DNA of 64,000 nt from Pseudoroseomonas cervicalis (GCF_030818485.1 NZ_JAUTAJ010000004.1:2273001-2337000); one strand, 5' to 3'; shown: positions 17,327-26,345, numbered from the stretch's first letter. Made by a program: numbers and translations. Notes: generated by a model from the letters alone, not told the origin.

Positions 17327-18742
17327 TTGTCCAGTTCCAGTGGGTCCAGTCAGCAACGCAGCCAGGGCAACCAGCAGTGGGGCGGGCGCTACAGCGCCGG
17401 ACCCTCGGCGATCATGGAGGAGATCAATGCCTCCATCGGTTTCGACCGCAAGATGTGGCGCCAGGATATCCGTGGCAGCCTCGCCCATGCGGCCATGCTG
17501 CGGCATGTGGGGATCATCTCCGCCGATGACGAGGCCGCCATCCGCGAGGGGCTGAACGCCATCGCCGGCGAGATCGAGGCCGGCCAGTTCGCCTTCAGCA
17601 CCGCGCTGGAGGACATCCACATGAACATCGAGGCGCGGCTGACCGAGCGCATCGGCGAGGCCGGCAAGCGCCTGCACACCGCGCGCAGCCGCAACGACCA
17701 GGTGGCGCTCGATGTCCGCCTCTGGGTGCGCGACGCGATCGACGGGCTGGACGGCCAGCTGGCCGACCTGATGCAGGCGCTCGTCGAGCGCGCCGATGAG
17801 CACGCGGCGACCGTCATGCCCGGCTTCACCCATCTGCAGCCGGCGCAGCCCACCACGCTGGGCCACCACCTGCTCGCCTATGTCGAGATGCTGGGGCGCG
17901 ACCGCTCCCGCCTCGGCGATTGCCGCGCGCGGATGAACCAGAGCCCGCTCGGCGCCGCCGCGCTGTGCGGCACCGGCTTCAACATCGACCGGCACATGAC
18001 GGCGGCGGCACTCGGCTTCGACCAGCCGATGCGCAACAGCCTGGACGCCGTGGCCAGCCGCGATTTCGCGCTGGAATTCCTCTCGGCGGCCTCGATCTGC
18101 GCCATGCATCTCTCCCGCTTCGCGGAGGAGATCGTGATCTGGACCAACCCGTATTTCGGCTTCGTCGCGCTGTCGGACGCCTACACCACCGGCTCCTCGA
18201 TCATGCCGCAGAAGCGCAACCCGGACGCGGCCGAGCTGGTGCGCGCCAAGATCGGCCGCATCTCCGGCCATCTGGTCGGGCTGCTGACGGTGATGAAGGG
18301 CCTGCCGCTGACCTATGGCAAGGACATGCAGGAGGACAAGGAAGGCATCTTCGACGCCGCCGAGACCCTCGCCCTCTGCCTGGCCGCCACCGCCGGCATG
18401 GTGCGCGACCTGAAGCCCGACGTGACCCGGCTGCGCGAGGCCGCCGGCGCCGGCTTCTCCACCGCGACGGATCTCGCCGACTGGCTGGTGCGCGAGCTGC
18501 GCCTGCCCTTCCGCGACGCGCACCACGTCACCGGCCGGCTGGTGGCCAAGGCCGAGGCGCGCGGCGTCGACCTCTCCGGCCTGTCGTTGGACGAGATGCA
18601 GGCGGAGGAGCCGCGCATCCACAATGGCGTCTTCCAGGTGCTGAGCGTCGAGGCCTCGGTCGCCTCGCGCACCTCCTATGGCGGCACGGCGCCGGTGAAT
18701 GTGCGCCGCATGGCGGCCGAGTGGCGGGAGCGCCTGGCATGA
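17327..18742 (+). CDS. argH: Argininosuccinate lyase
   Basis: Last step of arginine synthesis, cleaving argininosuccinate into arginine and fumarate. The 471-residue product opens with the family N-terminus [20 protein letters not shown], and carries the lyase signature [17 protein letters not shown] near residues 280-300 and [15 protein letters not shown]. The only start upstream of the conserved WGG is TTG at 17327, with GAGG eleven bases ahead. This rare start lies inside the leader of the divergent TlpA-like gene. The stop overlaps the next ATG by 4 nt, coupling it to a small lipoprotein as in many alphaproteobacteria. Confidence 0.96.
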   Translation: MSSSSGSSQQRSQGNQQWGGRYSAGPSAIMEEINASIGFDRKMWRQDIRGSLAHAAMLRHVGIISADDEAAIREGLNAIAGEIEAGQFAFSTALEDIHMNIEARLTERIGEAGKRLHTARSRNDQVALDVRLWVRDAIDGLDGQLADLMQALVERADEHAATVMPGFTHLQPAQPTTLGHHLLAYVEMLGRDRSRLGDCRARMNQSPLGAAALCGTGFNIDRHMTAAALGFDQPMRNSLDAVASRDFALEFLSAASICAMHLSRFAEEIVIWTNPYFGFVALSDAYTTGSSIMPQKRNPDAAELVRAKIGRISGHLVGLLTVMKGLPLTYGKDMQEDKEGIFDAAETLALCLAATAGMVRDLKPDVTRLREAAGAGFSTATDLADWLVRELRLPFRDAHHVTGRLVAKAEARGVDLSGLSLDEMQAEEPRIHNGVFQVLSVEASVASRTSYGGTAPVNVRRMAAEWRERLA

Positions 18743-18918
18743 GCCGCGCCTGCCTCGCCACGATCCTGGCGCTGTCGGCGCTGGCGCTGGCCGGTTGCGG
18801 CCGGCCCGGGCCGATCCGCGCCCCCGGCCCGGCGGACCAGATCACCTATCCGCGCAGCTACCCGGCGCAGGAGCGCGCGCCCCAGCCGGCCCAGCCGCCC
18901 GCCACCCTGCCGCGCTGA
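18739..18918 (+). CDS. LptM (YifL)-like small outer-membrane lipoprotein
   Basis: 59-residue lipoprotein starting [20 protein letters not shown]; the lipobox LAGC gives Cys-20 as the lipidated residue. The following [15 protein letters not shown] resembles the CGxKGPLxxP motif of LptM, which stabilises the LptD/E lipopolysaccharide translocon. The position right after argH is the conserved alphaproteobacterial context for this family. Start and stop overlap argH (ATGA). Confidence 0.75.
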   Translation: MSRACLATILALSALALAGCGRPGPIRAPGPADQITYPRSYPAQERAPQPAQPPATLPR

Positions 18919-18939
18919 GGCGGGGCGACGACCGACCCG

Positions 18940-19102
18940 CCCCGGGGCCACAAGGCCCCGGGGTTTTTCTGTCCATCGGGGCCGCAAGGCCCCGGGGTTT
19001 TTCTGTCCACCGGGGCCGCAAGGCCCCGGGGTTTTTTCCGTCCACCGGGGCCCGCGAGGCCCGGGGGTTTTTCCTGTTCGCCGGGGGCCACGAGGCCCCG
19101 GT
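18940..19102 (+). repeat. Tandem array of five terminator hairpins, 34-36 bp period
   Basis: Units begin at about 18940, 18977, 19011, 19045 and 19080. Each is a stem of the CCGGGGCC/GGCCCCGG type with a short loop (ACAA, GCAA, GCGA, ACGA). The first four are followed by T runs of 5-6 and the spacer CTGTCCA or a variant. The fifth lacks the T run and decays. On the plus strand every unit but the last is a full intrinsic terminator for argH-lptM. The opposite strand lacks equivalent T runs. Confidence 0.9.
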
Positions 19103-19210
19103 TCCCGTGCCAATGCAGGGCCGCCAGGCGCCGGCTTTCCCCGCCTGCCCGGGACCCGCGAGGCGGCCGGGTTTCCGCGCCGGGACGGGGCGCGAAAAGC
19201 CCTGGCCGGC

Positions 19211-19978
19211 TCAGCCCTCGCGGTCGATCCAGCCGGTCTCCAGCGCCGCCGCCCATTCGGCGCGGCCGGCGGCGCGCGCCAGCCCCACCATGCGGGCGGT
19301 GTCATAGGGGATGTGGCGGAAGCTCGCCCGCCAGCCGCCCTGCCCCCGCTCCAGCACGGCGTAGCAGGCATCCGGCAGGCCGGACTGCATGACATGCGGC
19401 GGGTCGTCATCGACATAGCCGGGGCAGCCGACACTGCCCGGATTGACCAGCAGCCGCCCGCCCGACAGGCGCAGCGCGCGCGGCGTGTGGCTGTGCGCGC
19501 AGAGCAGCAGCGGCAGGTCGAGCCCCGCCGCCTCCGCCTCGATCCCGGCCAGGCGGCGGCGGCCGGTGCGGCCATCCGGCTGCACCTCCTCCATCCAGTA
19601 GGTCAGGTCGCTCTGCGGCGTGCCATGGCAGAGGAAGACCTCCTCGCCCAGCCGGGCGGTGGCCGGCAGGCCGCGCAGCCAGTCGCGCTGCGCCGGGGAG
19701 AGCTGCTCATGCGCCGCGCGGTCGGAACTGCCCATGGCCTCCGGCGCCAGCTCCGCCACCCAGCGGTCGTGATTGCCGCGCAGGCAGAGCATGCCGGGCC
19801 GCGCCATCAGCAGCGCGGCCGATTCGGCGGCCGCCAGCGGGCCGCTGACATGGTCGCCCAGGTTCAGGATGGTGGCGATGCCCAGGGCATCGATATCGGC
19901 CAGCACCGCGGCAAGCGCATCGGCATTGCCATGCACATCGGCGATCACGGCCAGGCGGTTCGGGACGGTCTGTGGCAT
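19211..19978 (-). CDS. Calcineurin-like metallophosphoesterase (YfcE/diadenosine-phosphatase type)
   Basis: 255-residue dinuclear-metal phosphoesterase. The motifs are in order: RLAVIADVHGNADAL (D-x-H), LNLGDHVSGP (GD), CLRGNHDRW (GNHD), then FLCHGTPQ and LLLCAHSHTPRAL (GH-x-H type). These are the metal ligands of the superfamily. It may hydrolyse a phosphodiester or nucleotide; the natural substrate is not evident. Start ATG 19978 gives MPQTVPNRLAVIADVHG; a longer in-frame ATG at 20014 adds a Pro/Cys-rich leader and is less likely. Confidence 0.9.
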   Translation of the reverse strand: MPQTVPNRLAVIADVHGNADALAAVLADIDALGIATILNLGDHVSGPLAAAESAALLMARPGMLCLRGNHDRWVAELAPEAMGSSDRAAHEQLSPAQRDWLRGLPATARLGEEVFLCHGTPQSDLTYWMEEVQPDGRTGRRRLAGIEAEAAGLDLPLLLCAHSHTPRALRLSGGRLLVNPGSVGCPGYVDDDPPHVMQSGLPDACYAVLERGQGGWRASFRHIPYDTARMVGLARAAGRAEWAAALETGWIDREG

Positions 19979-20098
19979 GGCCCGAGCCTCGCAAGGCGGC
20001 GCGGGCCTGTCCATTGGCGATGCCGCCCGGCCCCGCCGCGCCCGGCGCGCTTGCGCCGCAATCGCAACGAAGCCGCGGCGTCGCCGGCGCCGCGCGGC

Positions 20099-20533
20099 TC
20101 AGTCCAGCGGGCGGCCCTGGGACTGGGCGGCGAGCGCCCGGGCCATCTGGCTCAGCGCCTCCTGGTGCCGCTCATTGTCGATCAGGGCGAAATTGCGCGC
20201 CAGTTCCAGGCACATGCGCTGCCGCACGCCGAGCGGCTGGGTGCTGCCATCCTCGTCCAGCCCCTCGAAGAACCAGGAGACGGGGACCGCCAGGACGGTG
20301 GCGATCTCGAACAGCCGGCCGGCCGAGATGCGGTTCAGCCCGCGCTCGTACTTATGCGCCTGCTGGTAGGTCACCCCGATCATGCTGGCCAGCTGCTGCT
20401 GCGACAGGCCGAGCATCAGCCTCCGCTCGCGGATGCGCATGCCGACATGCCGGTCCGCCTGACGCGCGCGTTGGGTGGAGGAGTCATCCGACTCGTCCCC
20501 GGAGGGAACGCGATCGACGTCGCTGTCAGCCAT
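20099..20533 (-). CDS. XRE/Cro-family helix-turn-helix regulator
   Basis: 144 residues. The N-terminal tail of about 28 residues is polar and Asp/Ser-rich. The HTH (about 32-88) reads MRIRERRLMLGLSQQQLASM then IGVTYQQAHKYERGLNRISA, the alphaproteobacterial form also seen in SinR-like and phage-derived regulators. The C-terminal helix LARNFALIDNERHQEALSQM probably dimerises. An A/T-rich stretch at 20560-20620, unusual here, lies just upstream and may hold its promoter. Targets are unknown; it stands alone between the phosphoesterase gene and phaR. Confidence 0.9.
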   Translation of the reverse strand: MADSDVDRVPSGDESDDSSTQRARQADRHVGMRIRERRLMLGLSQQQLASMIGVTYQQAHKYERGLNRISAGRLFEIATVLAVPVSWFFEGLDEDGSTQPLGVRQRMCLELARNFALIDNERHQEALSQMARALAAQSQGRPLD

Positions 20534-20734
20534 GCTCTGCCCTGCCAGTTGGTTGGTGGTTCAACCCTAAATAGTATTACAGACTTTGCAGTTTATCGCC
20601 ATTCGCTATCGCAAACTTAACAACTCCGTGATCGACGGGCTGTTGCGCCTCGAATGCATCACGGTCGCGTCAAGACAGGGAGCCGGACGGGCCCGCGCCA
20701 CCGGGCAGGGTGGCGGCGCGGGGCCCGCTCCGGC

Positions 20735-21337
20735 TCAGCCCTTCTGGCGCTGCAGCTCGGCCAGCTGCTGGCGCAGCTGGCGCAGCTCGGCCTTCAGCTC
20801 GGCCACCTCGGCGCTGTCCTCGGCCGAGGGCTGCGCCGTGCCGCCGGCCTTCGGGCCGAAGGGGCTGAACAGCGACATGGCGCGCTCCATCATCGCCATG
20901 TTCTGCTTGCCCACCTCCTCCAGCCCGGCCAGCGGGTTGAAGCCGCCCATCGCCTGCTCGACGGAGGCGCGCATCTGCTCCTGCTGGCGGGCGAAGCTGC
21001 CCATGGTGGCCTCCAGATAGCGCGGCACCAGGGACTGCAGGCTGTCGCCATAGAAGCCGATCAGCTGGCGCAGGAAGGGCGTGGGCAGCAGGTTGCGGCC
21101 CTTCGCCTCCTCCTCGACGATGATCTGGGTCAGCACGCCACGGGTGATGTCGTCGCCCGATTTGGCGTCATAGACGACGAAATCCCGCCCCTCGCGCACC
21201 ATGCGCGCCAGATCCTCCAGCGTGACGTAGGAGGAGGCCTCGGTGTTGTAGAGCCGCCGGTTGGCGTATTTCTTGATGACGACCGTGGGCTTGCCCTGCT
21301 CTTCGGCCGGGGGCTGCTGTTTTGCCTGTTCTGCCAC
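20735..21337 (-). CDS. phaR: Polyhydroxyalkanoate synthesis repressor PhaR
   Basis: 200 residues. The PHB/PHA accumulation-regulator domain reads VVIKKYANRRLYNTEASSYV, TLEDLARMVREG and DITRGVLTQIIVEEE. A C-terminal heptad helix (LKAELRQLRQQLAELQRQK) follows. PhaR binds both PHA granules and DNA, repressing phasin genes and its own gene until polymer appears. A GTG start at 21337 has GGGAGGGACCA directly ahead; an in-frame ATG further out at 21382 has no such site. It is divergent from the PHA synthase genes. Confidence 0.94.
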   Translation of the reverse strand: MAEQAKQQPPAEEQGKPTVVIKKYANRRLYNTEASSYVTLEDLARMVREGRDFVVYDAKSGDDITRGVLTQIIVEEEAKGRNLLPTPFLRQLIGFYGDSLQSLVPRYLEATMGSFARQQEQMRASVEQAMGGFNPLAGLEEVGKQNMAMMERAMSLFSPFGPKAGGTAQPSAEDSAEVAELKAELRQLRQQLAELQRQKG

Positions 21338-21496
21338 TGGTCCCTCCCATCCCGCGTTTCGTGGTCGCGACGACGCTAGCATGCGTCATGATGCAGTGCG
21401 AACAGCTTCGCGCGCCCTTCCTTGGCGCGCCCGGGGCGCTATGTTCCGGCCCTGCCGCGCCGCGGTGCAGCAGAAGGGACGCACACGGGACAGGGC

Positions 21497-22114
21497 ATGG
21501 CAGGGCGCGAGAAGGAGCCGCCGCAGGGCGCCGGGCCGGGCGATGCGCCGGGCCAGGGCCCGCAGGGGCTGGACCAGCTGGCAGAGGATTGGATCACGCT
21601 GTGGCAGAGCGAGATCAGTGCATGGGCGGCCGATCGCGAGCTGGCCGAGGCATGGTCCAGCTGGGCCGCGCTGGGCGCCGCCTGGCTGCGCGCCGCCAGC
21701 ACGCCGCCGCCGGGCCGCGGCTTCGCGCCGCCCTTCCCGCCGCCCGGCTTTCCCCCTGGCTTTCCCCCCGGCTTGCCTCCCACCGGCCTCGGCCCGGCGC
21801 CCTTCGCCGCCTGGCCGGGCTTCGCCGCGCCCCCCGCCTCCCCGCCTTCCCCCTCTCCGCCCTCTTCCTCTCCCGCGGGGGCGCCGCCGCATGACCCTGC
21901 CCCGCCGCCGCGGCCCGCGCCCGCTGCCGCTGCACCTGAACCTGGCGCTGCTGCGCGGTATGGGGGCGGCGCTGAGCCTGGGCCCGGCGGGCAGCGCGAT
22001 GCCCTTCTCGCCCGGCTCGCCGAGCTGGAGCGACGCCTGGCCGATCTCGAATCCGGGCCGGGCGGAGCTGCAGCGGATCAGCCACGCCCTCGCGGAAGGC
22101 GGCCACGATCCTGA
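21497..22114 (+). CDS. PhaE/phasin-like PHA synthase-associated protein
   Basis: 205 residues, not confidently assigned by homology. The N-terminal helix region (QGLDQLAEDWITLWQSEISA) resembles PhaE and phasin proteins. A Pro/Phe/Gly-rich middle follows (FPPPGFPPGFPPGLPP). The C-terminal end holds a heptad coil, QRDALLARLAELERRLADLE. The last 224 nt overlap the PhaC-like frame in another phase. The coil in that overlap argues that this frame is truly translated. By context it may be the non-catalytic partner of a two-subunit synthase (class III PhaE role). ACAGGGC is the only ribosome site before ATG 21497. Confidence 0.6.
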   Translation: MAGREKEPPQGAGPGDAPGQGPQGLDQLAEDWITLWQSEISAWAADRELAEAWSSWAALGAAWLRAASTPPPGRGFAPPFPPPGFPPGFPPGLPPTGLGPAPFAAWPGFAAPPASPPSPSPPSSSPAGAPPHDPAPPPRPAPAAAAPEPGAAARYGGGAEPGPGGQRDALLARLAELERRLADLESGPGGAAADQPRPRGRRPRS

Positions 22115-23147
22115 GCGCTTCCGCGCCGCCGTGCTGCGCCGCCTGGCGCGGCAGGACCGGGCGCTGATCGCCGGCCTCGCCGCCTATCGCCGCCACCCCT
22201 ATCGCCGCGAGATGCCGCCTCCCCCGGTGCTGTGGCAGGAGGGCGACAGCCGCCTGCTGGATTACGGCGGCGAGGGCCCGCCGGTGCTGGTCGTGCCCTC
22301 CCTGGTCAACCGGGCCGAGGTGCTGGACCTGATGCCCGGCCATTCCCTGCTGCGCTGGCTGGCCGGCCAGGGCTGCCGCGTCCTGCTGCTGGACTGGGGC
22401 TGGCCGGAGGAGGCCGAGCGCGGCTTCACCCTGACCGACTACATCGCGGGGCGGCTGGAACGCGCCATCGCCGCGCCGGCGCTGGCCCCGCTGGGGAAGC
22501 TGGCGCTGGTCGGCTACTGCATGGGCGGGCTGCTGGCGCTGGCCGCGGCGCTGCGCCGGCCGGAGCGGCTGCGCGGCCTGGCCCTGCTGGCGACCCCCTG
22601 GGATTTCCATGCCGGCGATGCCGCCACGCGGGAGCGCGCCCTGGCGCTGTCGGCCCTGCTGCCCGGGCTGGAGCCGCTGCTGCAGGCCCAGGGCGCGCTG
22701 CCGGTCGATGTCATCCAGACGCTGTTCGCCGGCCTCGACCCCTGGGGCATCGCCGCCAAGTTCCGCGCCTTCGCCGCCATGGAGCCAGACAGCCCGCGCG
22801 CCTGCATGTTCGTGGCGCTGGAGGATTGGCTGAACGATGGCATCCCGCTCGCCGCGCCGGTGGCGCGGGAGGCGCTGGGCGGCTGGTACGGGCGGAACGA
22901 GACGGCGCGGCTGCGCTGGCGTGTCGCCGGCGCGGTGGTGGACCCGGCGGCGCTGCGGCTGCCCAGCTTCGTCGCCATCCCGCAGGCCGACCGCATCGTG
23001 CCGCCGGATTCGGCCGCGGCGCTGGCGGCGCTGCTGCCGGCTGCCCATATCCGCCGCGTGCCGGCCGGGCATATCGGCATGGCCGCCGGCAGCCGGGCCG
23101 AGACGGTGCTCTGGCAACCGCTGCGGGAATGGCTTGGCCCCTTGTAG
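21891..23147 (+). CDS. phaC: PhaC-like polyhydroxyalkanoate synthase / alpha-beta hydrolase
   Basis: 418 residues with an alpha/beta-hydrolase fold. The lipase-like box has cysteine instead of serine: ALVGYCMGGLLALAAALRRP, Cys-210, the mark of PHA synthases. The Asp and His partners are likely Asp-367 (IPQADRIVPP) and His-394 (PAGHIGMAAG). PLVN-like PSLVNRAEVLDL also matches PhaC. The size fits class III better than class I synthases (about 590 residues). The N-terminus is uncertain: ATG 21891 lies inside the PhaE-like frame, with ATG 21999 as an alternative. It polymerises hydroxyacyl-CoA if active. Confidence 0.8.
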   Translation: MTLPRRRGPRPLPLHLNLALLRGMGAALSLGPAGSAMPFSPGSPSWSDAWPISNPGRAELQRISHALAEGGHDPERFRAAVLRRLARQDRALIAGLAAYRRHPYRREMPPPPVLWQEGDSRLLDYGGEGPPVLVVPSLVNRAEVLDLMPGHSLLRWLAGQGCRVLLLDWGWPEEAERGFTLTDYIAGRLERAIAAPALAPLGKLALVGYCMGGLLALAAALRRPERLRGLALLATPWDFHAGDAATRERALALSALLPGLEPLLQAQGALPVDVIQTLFAGLDPWGIAAKFRAFAAMEPDSPRACMFVALEDWLNDGIPLAAPVAREALGGWYGRNETARLRWRVAGAVVDPAALRLPSFVAIPQADRIVPPDSAAALAALLPAAHIRRVPAGHIGMAAGSRAETVLWQPLREWLGPL

Positions 23148-23291
23148 CGGTCCCGTTTTGCGGCGCACATTACGCCCAGCCGCGGCCACGCCGCAGCGGC
23201 CCTGCCCCGCCCGGCGCCCGCCGCCCCCGGCAGGCCGACCCGGAGCCCGGATCGGCAGGGCCGCCAAACACCAGGAGGGAGTCACCCAGCC

Positions 23292-24467
23292 ATGACCGAC
23301 ATCGTCATCGCCGCCGCCGCGCGCACCCCTGTCGGCGCCTTCAACGGCGCCTTCGCGTCGCTGCCGGCGCATGCGCTGGGCGCCGCCGCCATCCAGGCTG
23401 CCCTGTCCCGCGCCGGTATCCAGGCCAGCGAGGTGGACGAGGTCATCCTCGGCCAGATCCTGACCGCGGGCGCCGGGCAGAACCCGGCCCGCCAGGCCTC
23501 GGTGCATGCCGGCATCCCGGTCGAGCGCACAGCCTTCGGCATCAACCAGCTCTGCGGCTCCGGCCTGCGCGCCGTGGCGCTGGCCGCCCAGCAGATCGCC
23601 ACCGGCGATGCCGCCATCGTCGTCGCCGGCGGGCAGGAGAGCATGACCCAGGCGCCGCATTGCGCGCAGCTGCGCGCCGGCGTGAAGATGGGCGACTTCC
23701 AGATGGTCGACACCATGATCCGCGACGGGCTGTGGGACGCCTTCAACGGCTACCACATGGGCAACACCGCCGAGAACGTCGCCCAGAAGTTCCAGATCAC
23801 CCGCGAGCAGCAGGACGAGTTCGCCTACAACTCCCAGCGCAAGGCGGGCGAGGCGATGAAGTCCGGCGCCTTCAAGGACGAGATCGCGCCCATCACCGTC
23901 AAGGGCCGCAAGGGCGACACGGTGGTCGACGCCGACGAATACCCGAAGCCCGAGACCACGCTGGAGGTGCTGGCCAAGCTGCGCCCGGCCTTCGCCAAGG
24001 ATGGTTCGGTCACCGCCGGCAATGCCTCGGGCCTGAATGACGGCGCCGCCGCCATCGTGGTGATGACCGCGGCCGAGGCCGCCAGGCGCGGCCTGACGCC
24101 GCTGGCGCGCATCGCCTCCTGGGCCACCGCCGGCGTCGATCCCTCGATCATGGGCACCGGCCCGATCCCGGCCAGCCGCAAGGCACTGCAGAAGGCCGGC
24201 TGGAACATCCAGGACCTCGACCTGATCGAGGCCAATGAGGCCTTCGCCGCCCAGGCCTGCGCGGTGAACAAGGAGATGGGCTGGGACACCTCCAAGGTGA
24301 ACGTGCATGGCGGCGCCATCGCCCTGGGCCACCCGATCGGCGCCTCGGGCGCCCGTGTGCTGACCACCCTGCTCTACGGGATGAAGGCGCGCGGCGCGAA
24401 GAAGGGCCTGGCCACGCTGTGCATCGGCGGCGGCATGGGTGTCGCCATGTGCCTCGAGGCCGCCTGA
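23292..24467 (+). CDS. phaA: Acetyl-CoA acetyltransferase (beta-ketothiolase)
   Basis: 391-residue biosynthetic thiolase condensing two acetyl-CoA into acetoacetyl-CoA, the first step of PHB synthesis. Nucleophilic Cys is in [18 protein letters not shown] (about residue 89). Other signatures are [36 protein letters not shown] and the second Cys in [15 protein letters not shown]. It follows the PhaC-like gene by 145 nt, with CAGGAGGGAGTCACCCAGCC before the ATG, and probably belongs to the same operon. Confidence 0.97.
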   Translation: MTDIVIAAAARTPVGAFNGAFASLPAHALGAAAIQAALSRAGIQASEVDEVILGQILTAGAGQNPARQASVHAGIPVERTAFGINQLCGSGLRAVALAAQQIATGDAAIVVAGGQESMTQAPHCAQLRAGVKMGDFQMVDTMIRDGLWDAFNGYHMGNTAENVAQKFQITREQQDEFAYNSQRKAGEAMKSGAFKDEIAPITVKGRKGDTVVDADEYPKPETTLEVLAKLRPAFAKDGSVTAGNASGLNDGAAAIVVMTAAEAARRGLTPLARIASWATAGVDPSIMGTGPIPASRKALQKAGWNIQDLDLIEANEAFAAQACAVNKEMGWDTSKVNVHGGAIALGHPIGASGARVLTTLLYGMKARGAKKGLATLCIGGGMGVAMCLEAA

Positions 24468-24478
24468 GAAAGTAAAGG

Positions 24479-24501
24479 CCGGGGGGACAGGGTCCCCCCG
24501 G
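24479..24501. terminator. Hairpin between phaA and DUF1203 gene
   Basis: 10-bp stem CCGGGGGGAC/GTCCCCCCGG with loop AGG between two convergent genes. On the minus strand it is followed by CCTTTACTTT; the plus side has no T run. Confidence 0.6.
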
Positions 24502-24510
24502 ACTCCGCCT

Positions 24511-24990
24511 TCAGTGGGGCAGTTTTTCCACCGCCGTCAGCAGGCAGCCGGGGCGCGCGGTGTGGATGTTGATGTGGCGGGTGCGCGGATCGTCCAGCGC
24601 CCGCTGCAGCAGGGGGGCCACCGCGGGCCCTTCGGCGATGCCGCCCAGATCGTAGAGGCACAGCGCCGCTTCGTCATAGGAGCGGACGGAGACGATGGCG
24701 TTCGCCAGCACGATCGGCGCGATCTCGTCCTCCGCCGCATAGGCCGCGCAATCCCGCGCATGCAGGAAGATCGGACTCGGCGTCCAGTAGACGCCCTGCG
24801 GCTGCGGCAGGTCGTAGCTGCCGAGCAGCATCTCCTCCCCCATCTCGCCGAGTTGCAGACAGTGCCGGCAGGGAAAGCCCGGGCCGTCCACCACGCGGCG
24901 ATGCAGCTTCTGGCCGCGATCGTCGAGGCCGGTGGCGCGCCAGCGCGCGGCGGTGGCGCTGGGGATGGGGGTGCAGCGGAAGCGGGACAT
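24511..24990 (-). CDS. DUF1203 domain protein
   Basis: 159 residues starting MSRFRCTPIPSATAARW. It has the family's PGFPCRHCLQLGEMGEEMLL near residues 37-56, SPIFLHARDCAAY in the middle and RALDDPRTRHINIHTARPGC near the end. This small cytosolic family is common in alphaproteobacteria and has no established function. AAGAGGAGAGCCCTGC precedes the ATG. It is convergent with phaA. Confidence 0.85.
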   Translation of the reverse strand: MSRFRCTPIPSATAARWRATGLDDRGQKLHRRVVDGPGFPCRHCLQLGEMGEEMLLGSYDLPQPQGVYWTPSPIFLHARDCAAYAAEDEIAPIVLANAIVSVRSYDEAALCLYDLGGIAEGPAVAPLLQRALDDPRTRHINIHTARPGCLLTAVEKLPH

Positions 24991-25084
24991 GCAGGGCTCT
25001 CCTCTTGGTGGGGGGAGCCTCGCCCGGGCGGCAGCCGGGCCGCCATCCGGGGGTTGCGGCGATTCGAGAGAAGCGCAGCAGAGC

Positions 25085-25210
25085 GTTCTTTTTTGAAAAA
25101 AAGAACCAAAAAACTTTTGTCAGTTGGCGTCCCGCGAATGGCCTGAGGCGGGACGCCAAACTGACAGAAAGTCTTTTTGCTTCTTTTTCTTCAGAAAAAG
25201 AAGATTCTTA
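25085..25210. repeat. Three-hairpin intergenic element, copy D (inverted)
   Basis: Complete reverse-orientation copy. H3 hairpin GTTCTTTTTT/AAAAAGAAC comes first, then central palindrome TTGGCGTCCCGC...GCGGGACGCCAA, then H1 CTTCTTTTTC/GAAAAAGAAG, ending TAAGAATCTTC when read from the adjacent gene. It directly follows the stop of the SMP-30-like gene. Confidence 0.88.
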
Positions 25211-26299
25211 CTAACAGAAATGCGCCCCGCGCGCCTCCACCGGCAGCATGTACAGCGACTGGCTCGCCGTCATGAACAGCACGTTCCGCCGCGTGCCGCC
25301 GAAGCAGAGATTGCTGCAGATTTCGGGAAGGCGGATCTGGCCGATGCGCTCGCCATCGGGGGCGAAGACATGCACCCCGTCATACCCCTCTCCCACCCAG
25401 CCGGCGGAGGACCAGAGATTGCCCTCGGTGTCGCAGCGTATGCCGTCCGCCAGGCCGGATTTGCCGTCCAGCGCCATGTCGACGAAGACCCGCGGGTTGC
25501 GCAGGCTGGCGCCGTCCACGTCGAAGGCCCAGACGACATTGCGCGCCTCGGGGTAGTGGCTGCTGCCGGTGTCGGCGACATAGAGGATGCGGTAGTCCGG
25601 GCTGAAGCACAGGCCGTTCGGCTTGAAGGGCTGGTCCGCCACCTTGGTCACCGCGCCCGATTGCGCGTCGATGCGGTAGACGGCTTCCTTGATGAAGGGG
25701 CGCGGGCTGCCGGTCTCGTGCCGCTGGCCCTCATAATCCATCAGCGCGCCATAGCCGGGGTCGGTGAACCAGATGCTGCCATCGCCCGGATGCACCACGC
25801 CGTCATTGGGGGCGTTGAACTCCCCATCCGGCCCGCGCGCGGCCAGGATGGTGACATCGCCATTCGGCTCGTAGCGCACCACGTCGCGGTGGCGGTGCCG
25901 CATGGCGATCTGCCGTCCCTCGCGGTCGAAGGTGTTGCCATTGGCGAAGCCGGAGGGGCTGCGGAAGCGGCGGGCGACATGCCGGTCCTCCTCGATCAGC
26001 CGCAGGCATTCATCGTTCGGGATGTCGGAGAAGATCAGGAAGCGGCCGGTGGCGTGCCAGGCCGGCCCCTCGGCCCAGCCCATGCCGGTATGCACCCGGC
26101 GGATCGCGGCATTGCCGAGCTTGGCGCGGAAGCGGCGCGGGTTCAGCACCAGCACGTCGGGGTCGGGGTAGCGCAGCGGCGGCGCCCCCGGCCCGTAATC
26201 GCGCTGGGCCAGAACAGGGGTGCCGCTGCCGGCGAGCAGCCCGCCGGCCAGCATGCCGCCAAGCACGGCCCGCCGCGGCGGGGTGGCGATCTGGAACAT
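25211..26299 (-). CDS. SMP-30/gluconolactonase/LRE-family secreted beta-propeller
   Basis: 362 residues. A signal sequence begins MFQIATPPRRAVLGGMLAGG, with an Arg pair compatible with Tat or Sec export. The six-bladed propeller body includes GMGWAEGPAWHATGRFLIFS, SGFANGNTFDREGR, GVVHPGDGSIWFTDPGYG and FKPNGLCFSPDYRILYVADT. These place the metal ligands Glu, Asn and Asp of gluconolactonase-type lactonases. Secreted members act on sugar lactones or unknown lactones in the periplasm. AGGACCCAAC precedes the ATG. Confidence 0.88.
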   Translation of the reverse strand: MFQIATPPRRAVLGGMLAGGLLAGSGTPVLAQRDYGPGAPPLRYPDPDVLVLNPRRFRAKLGNAAIRRVHTGMGWAEGPAWHATGRFLIFSDIPNDECLRLIEEDRHVARRFRSPSGFANGNTFDREGRQIAMRHRHRDVVRYEPNGDVTILAARGPDGEFNAPNDGVVHPGDGSIWFTDPGYGALMDYEGQRHETGSPRPFIKEAVYRIDAQSGAVTKVADQPFKPNGLCFSPDYRILYVADTGSSHYPEARNVVWAFDVDGASLRNPRVFVDMALDGKSGLADGIRCDTEGNLWSSAGWVGEGYDGVHVFAPDGERIGQIRLPEICSNLCFGGTRRNVLFMTASQSLYMLPVEARGAHFC

Positions 26300-26345
26300 G
26301 TTGGGTCCTCCCAGACGGCCGGACCGGTGCCGGCCTTGGGCCGGA

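Noticed and set aside
18940..19102. CRISPR array
   Set aside because: Units are contiguous hairpins with T runs, have no variable spacers and no cas genes are nearby.
21261..21890. Long N-terminal extension of the PhaC-like protein
   Set aside because: The extension is Arg/Pro-rich and overlaps the PhaE-like gene; PhaC homology begins after ATG 21891.
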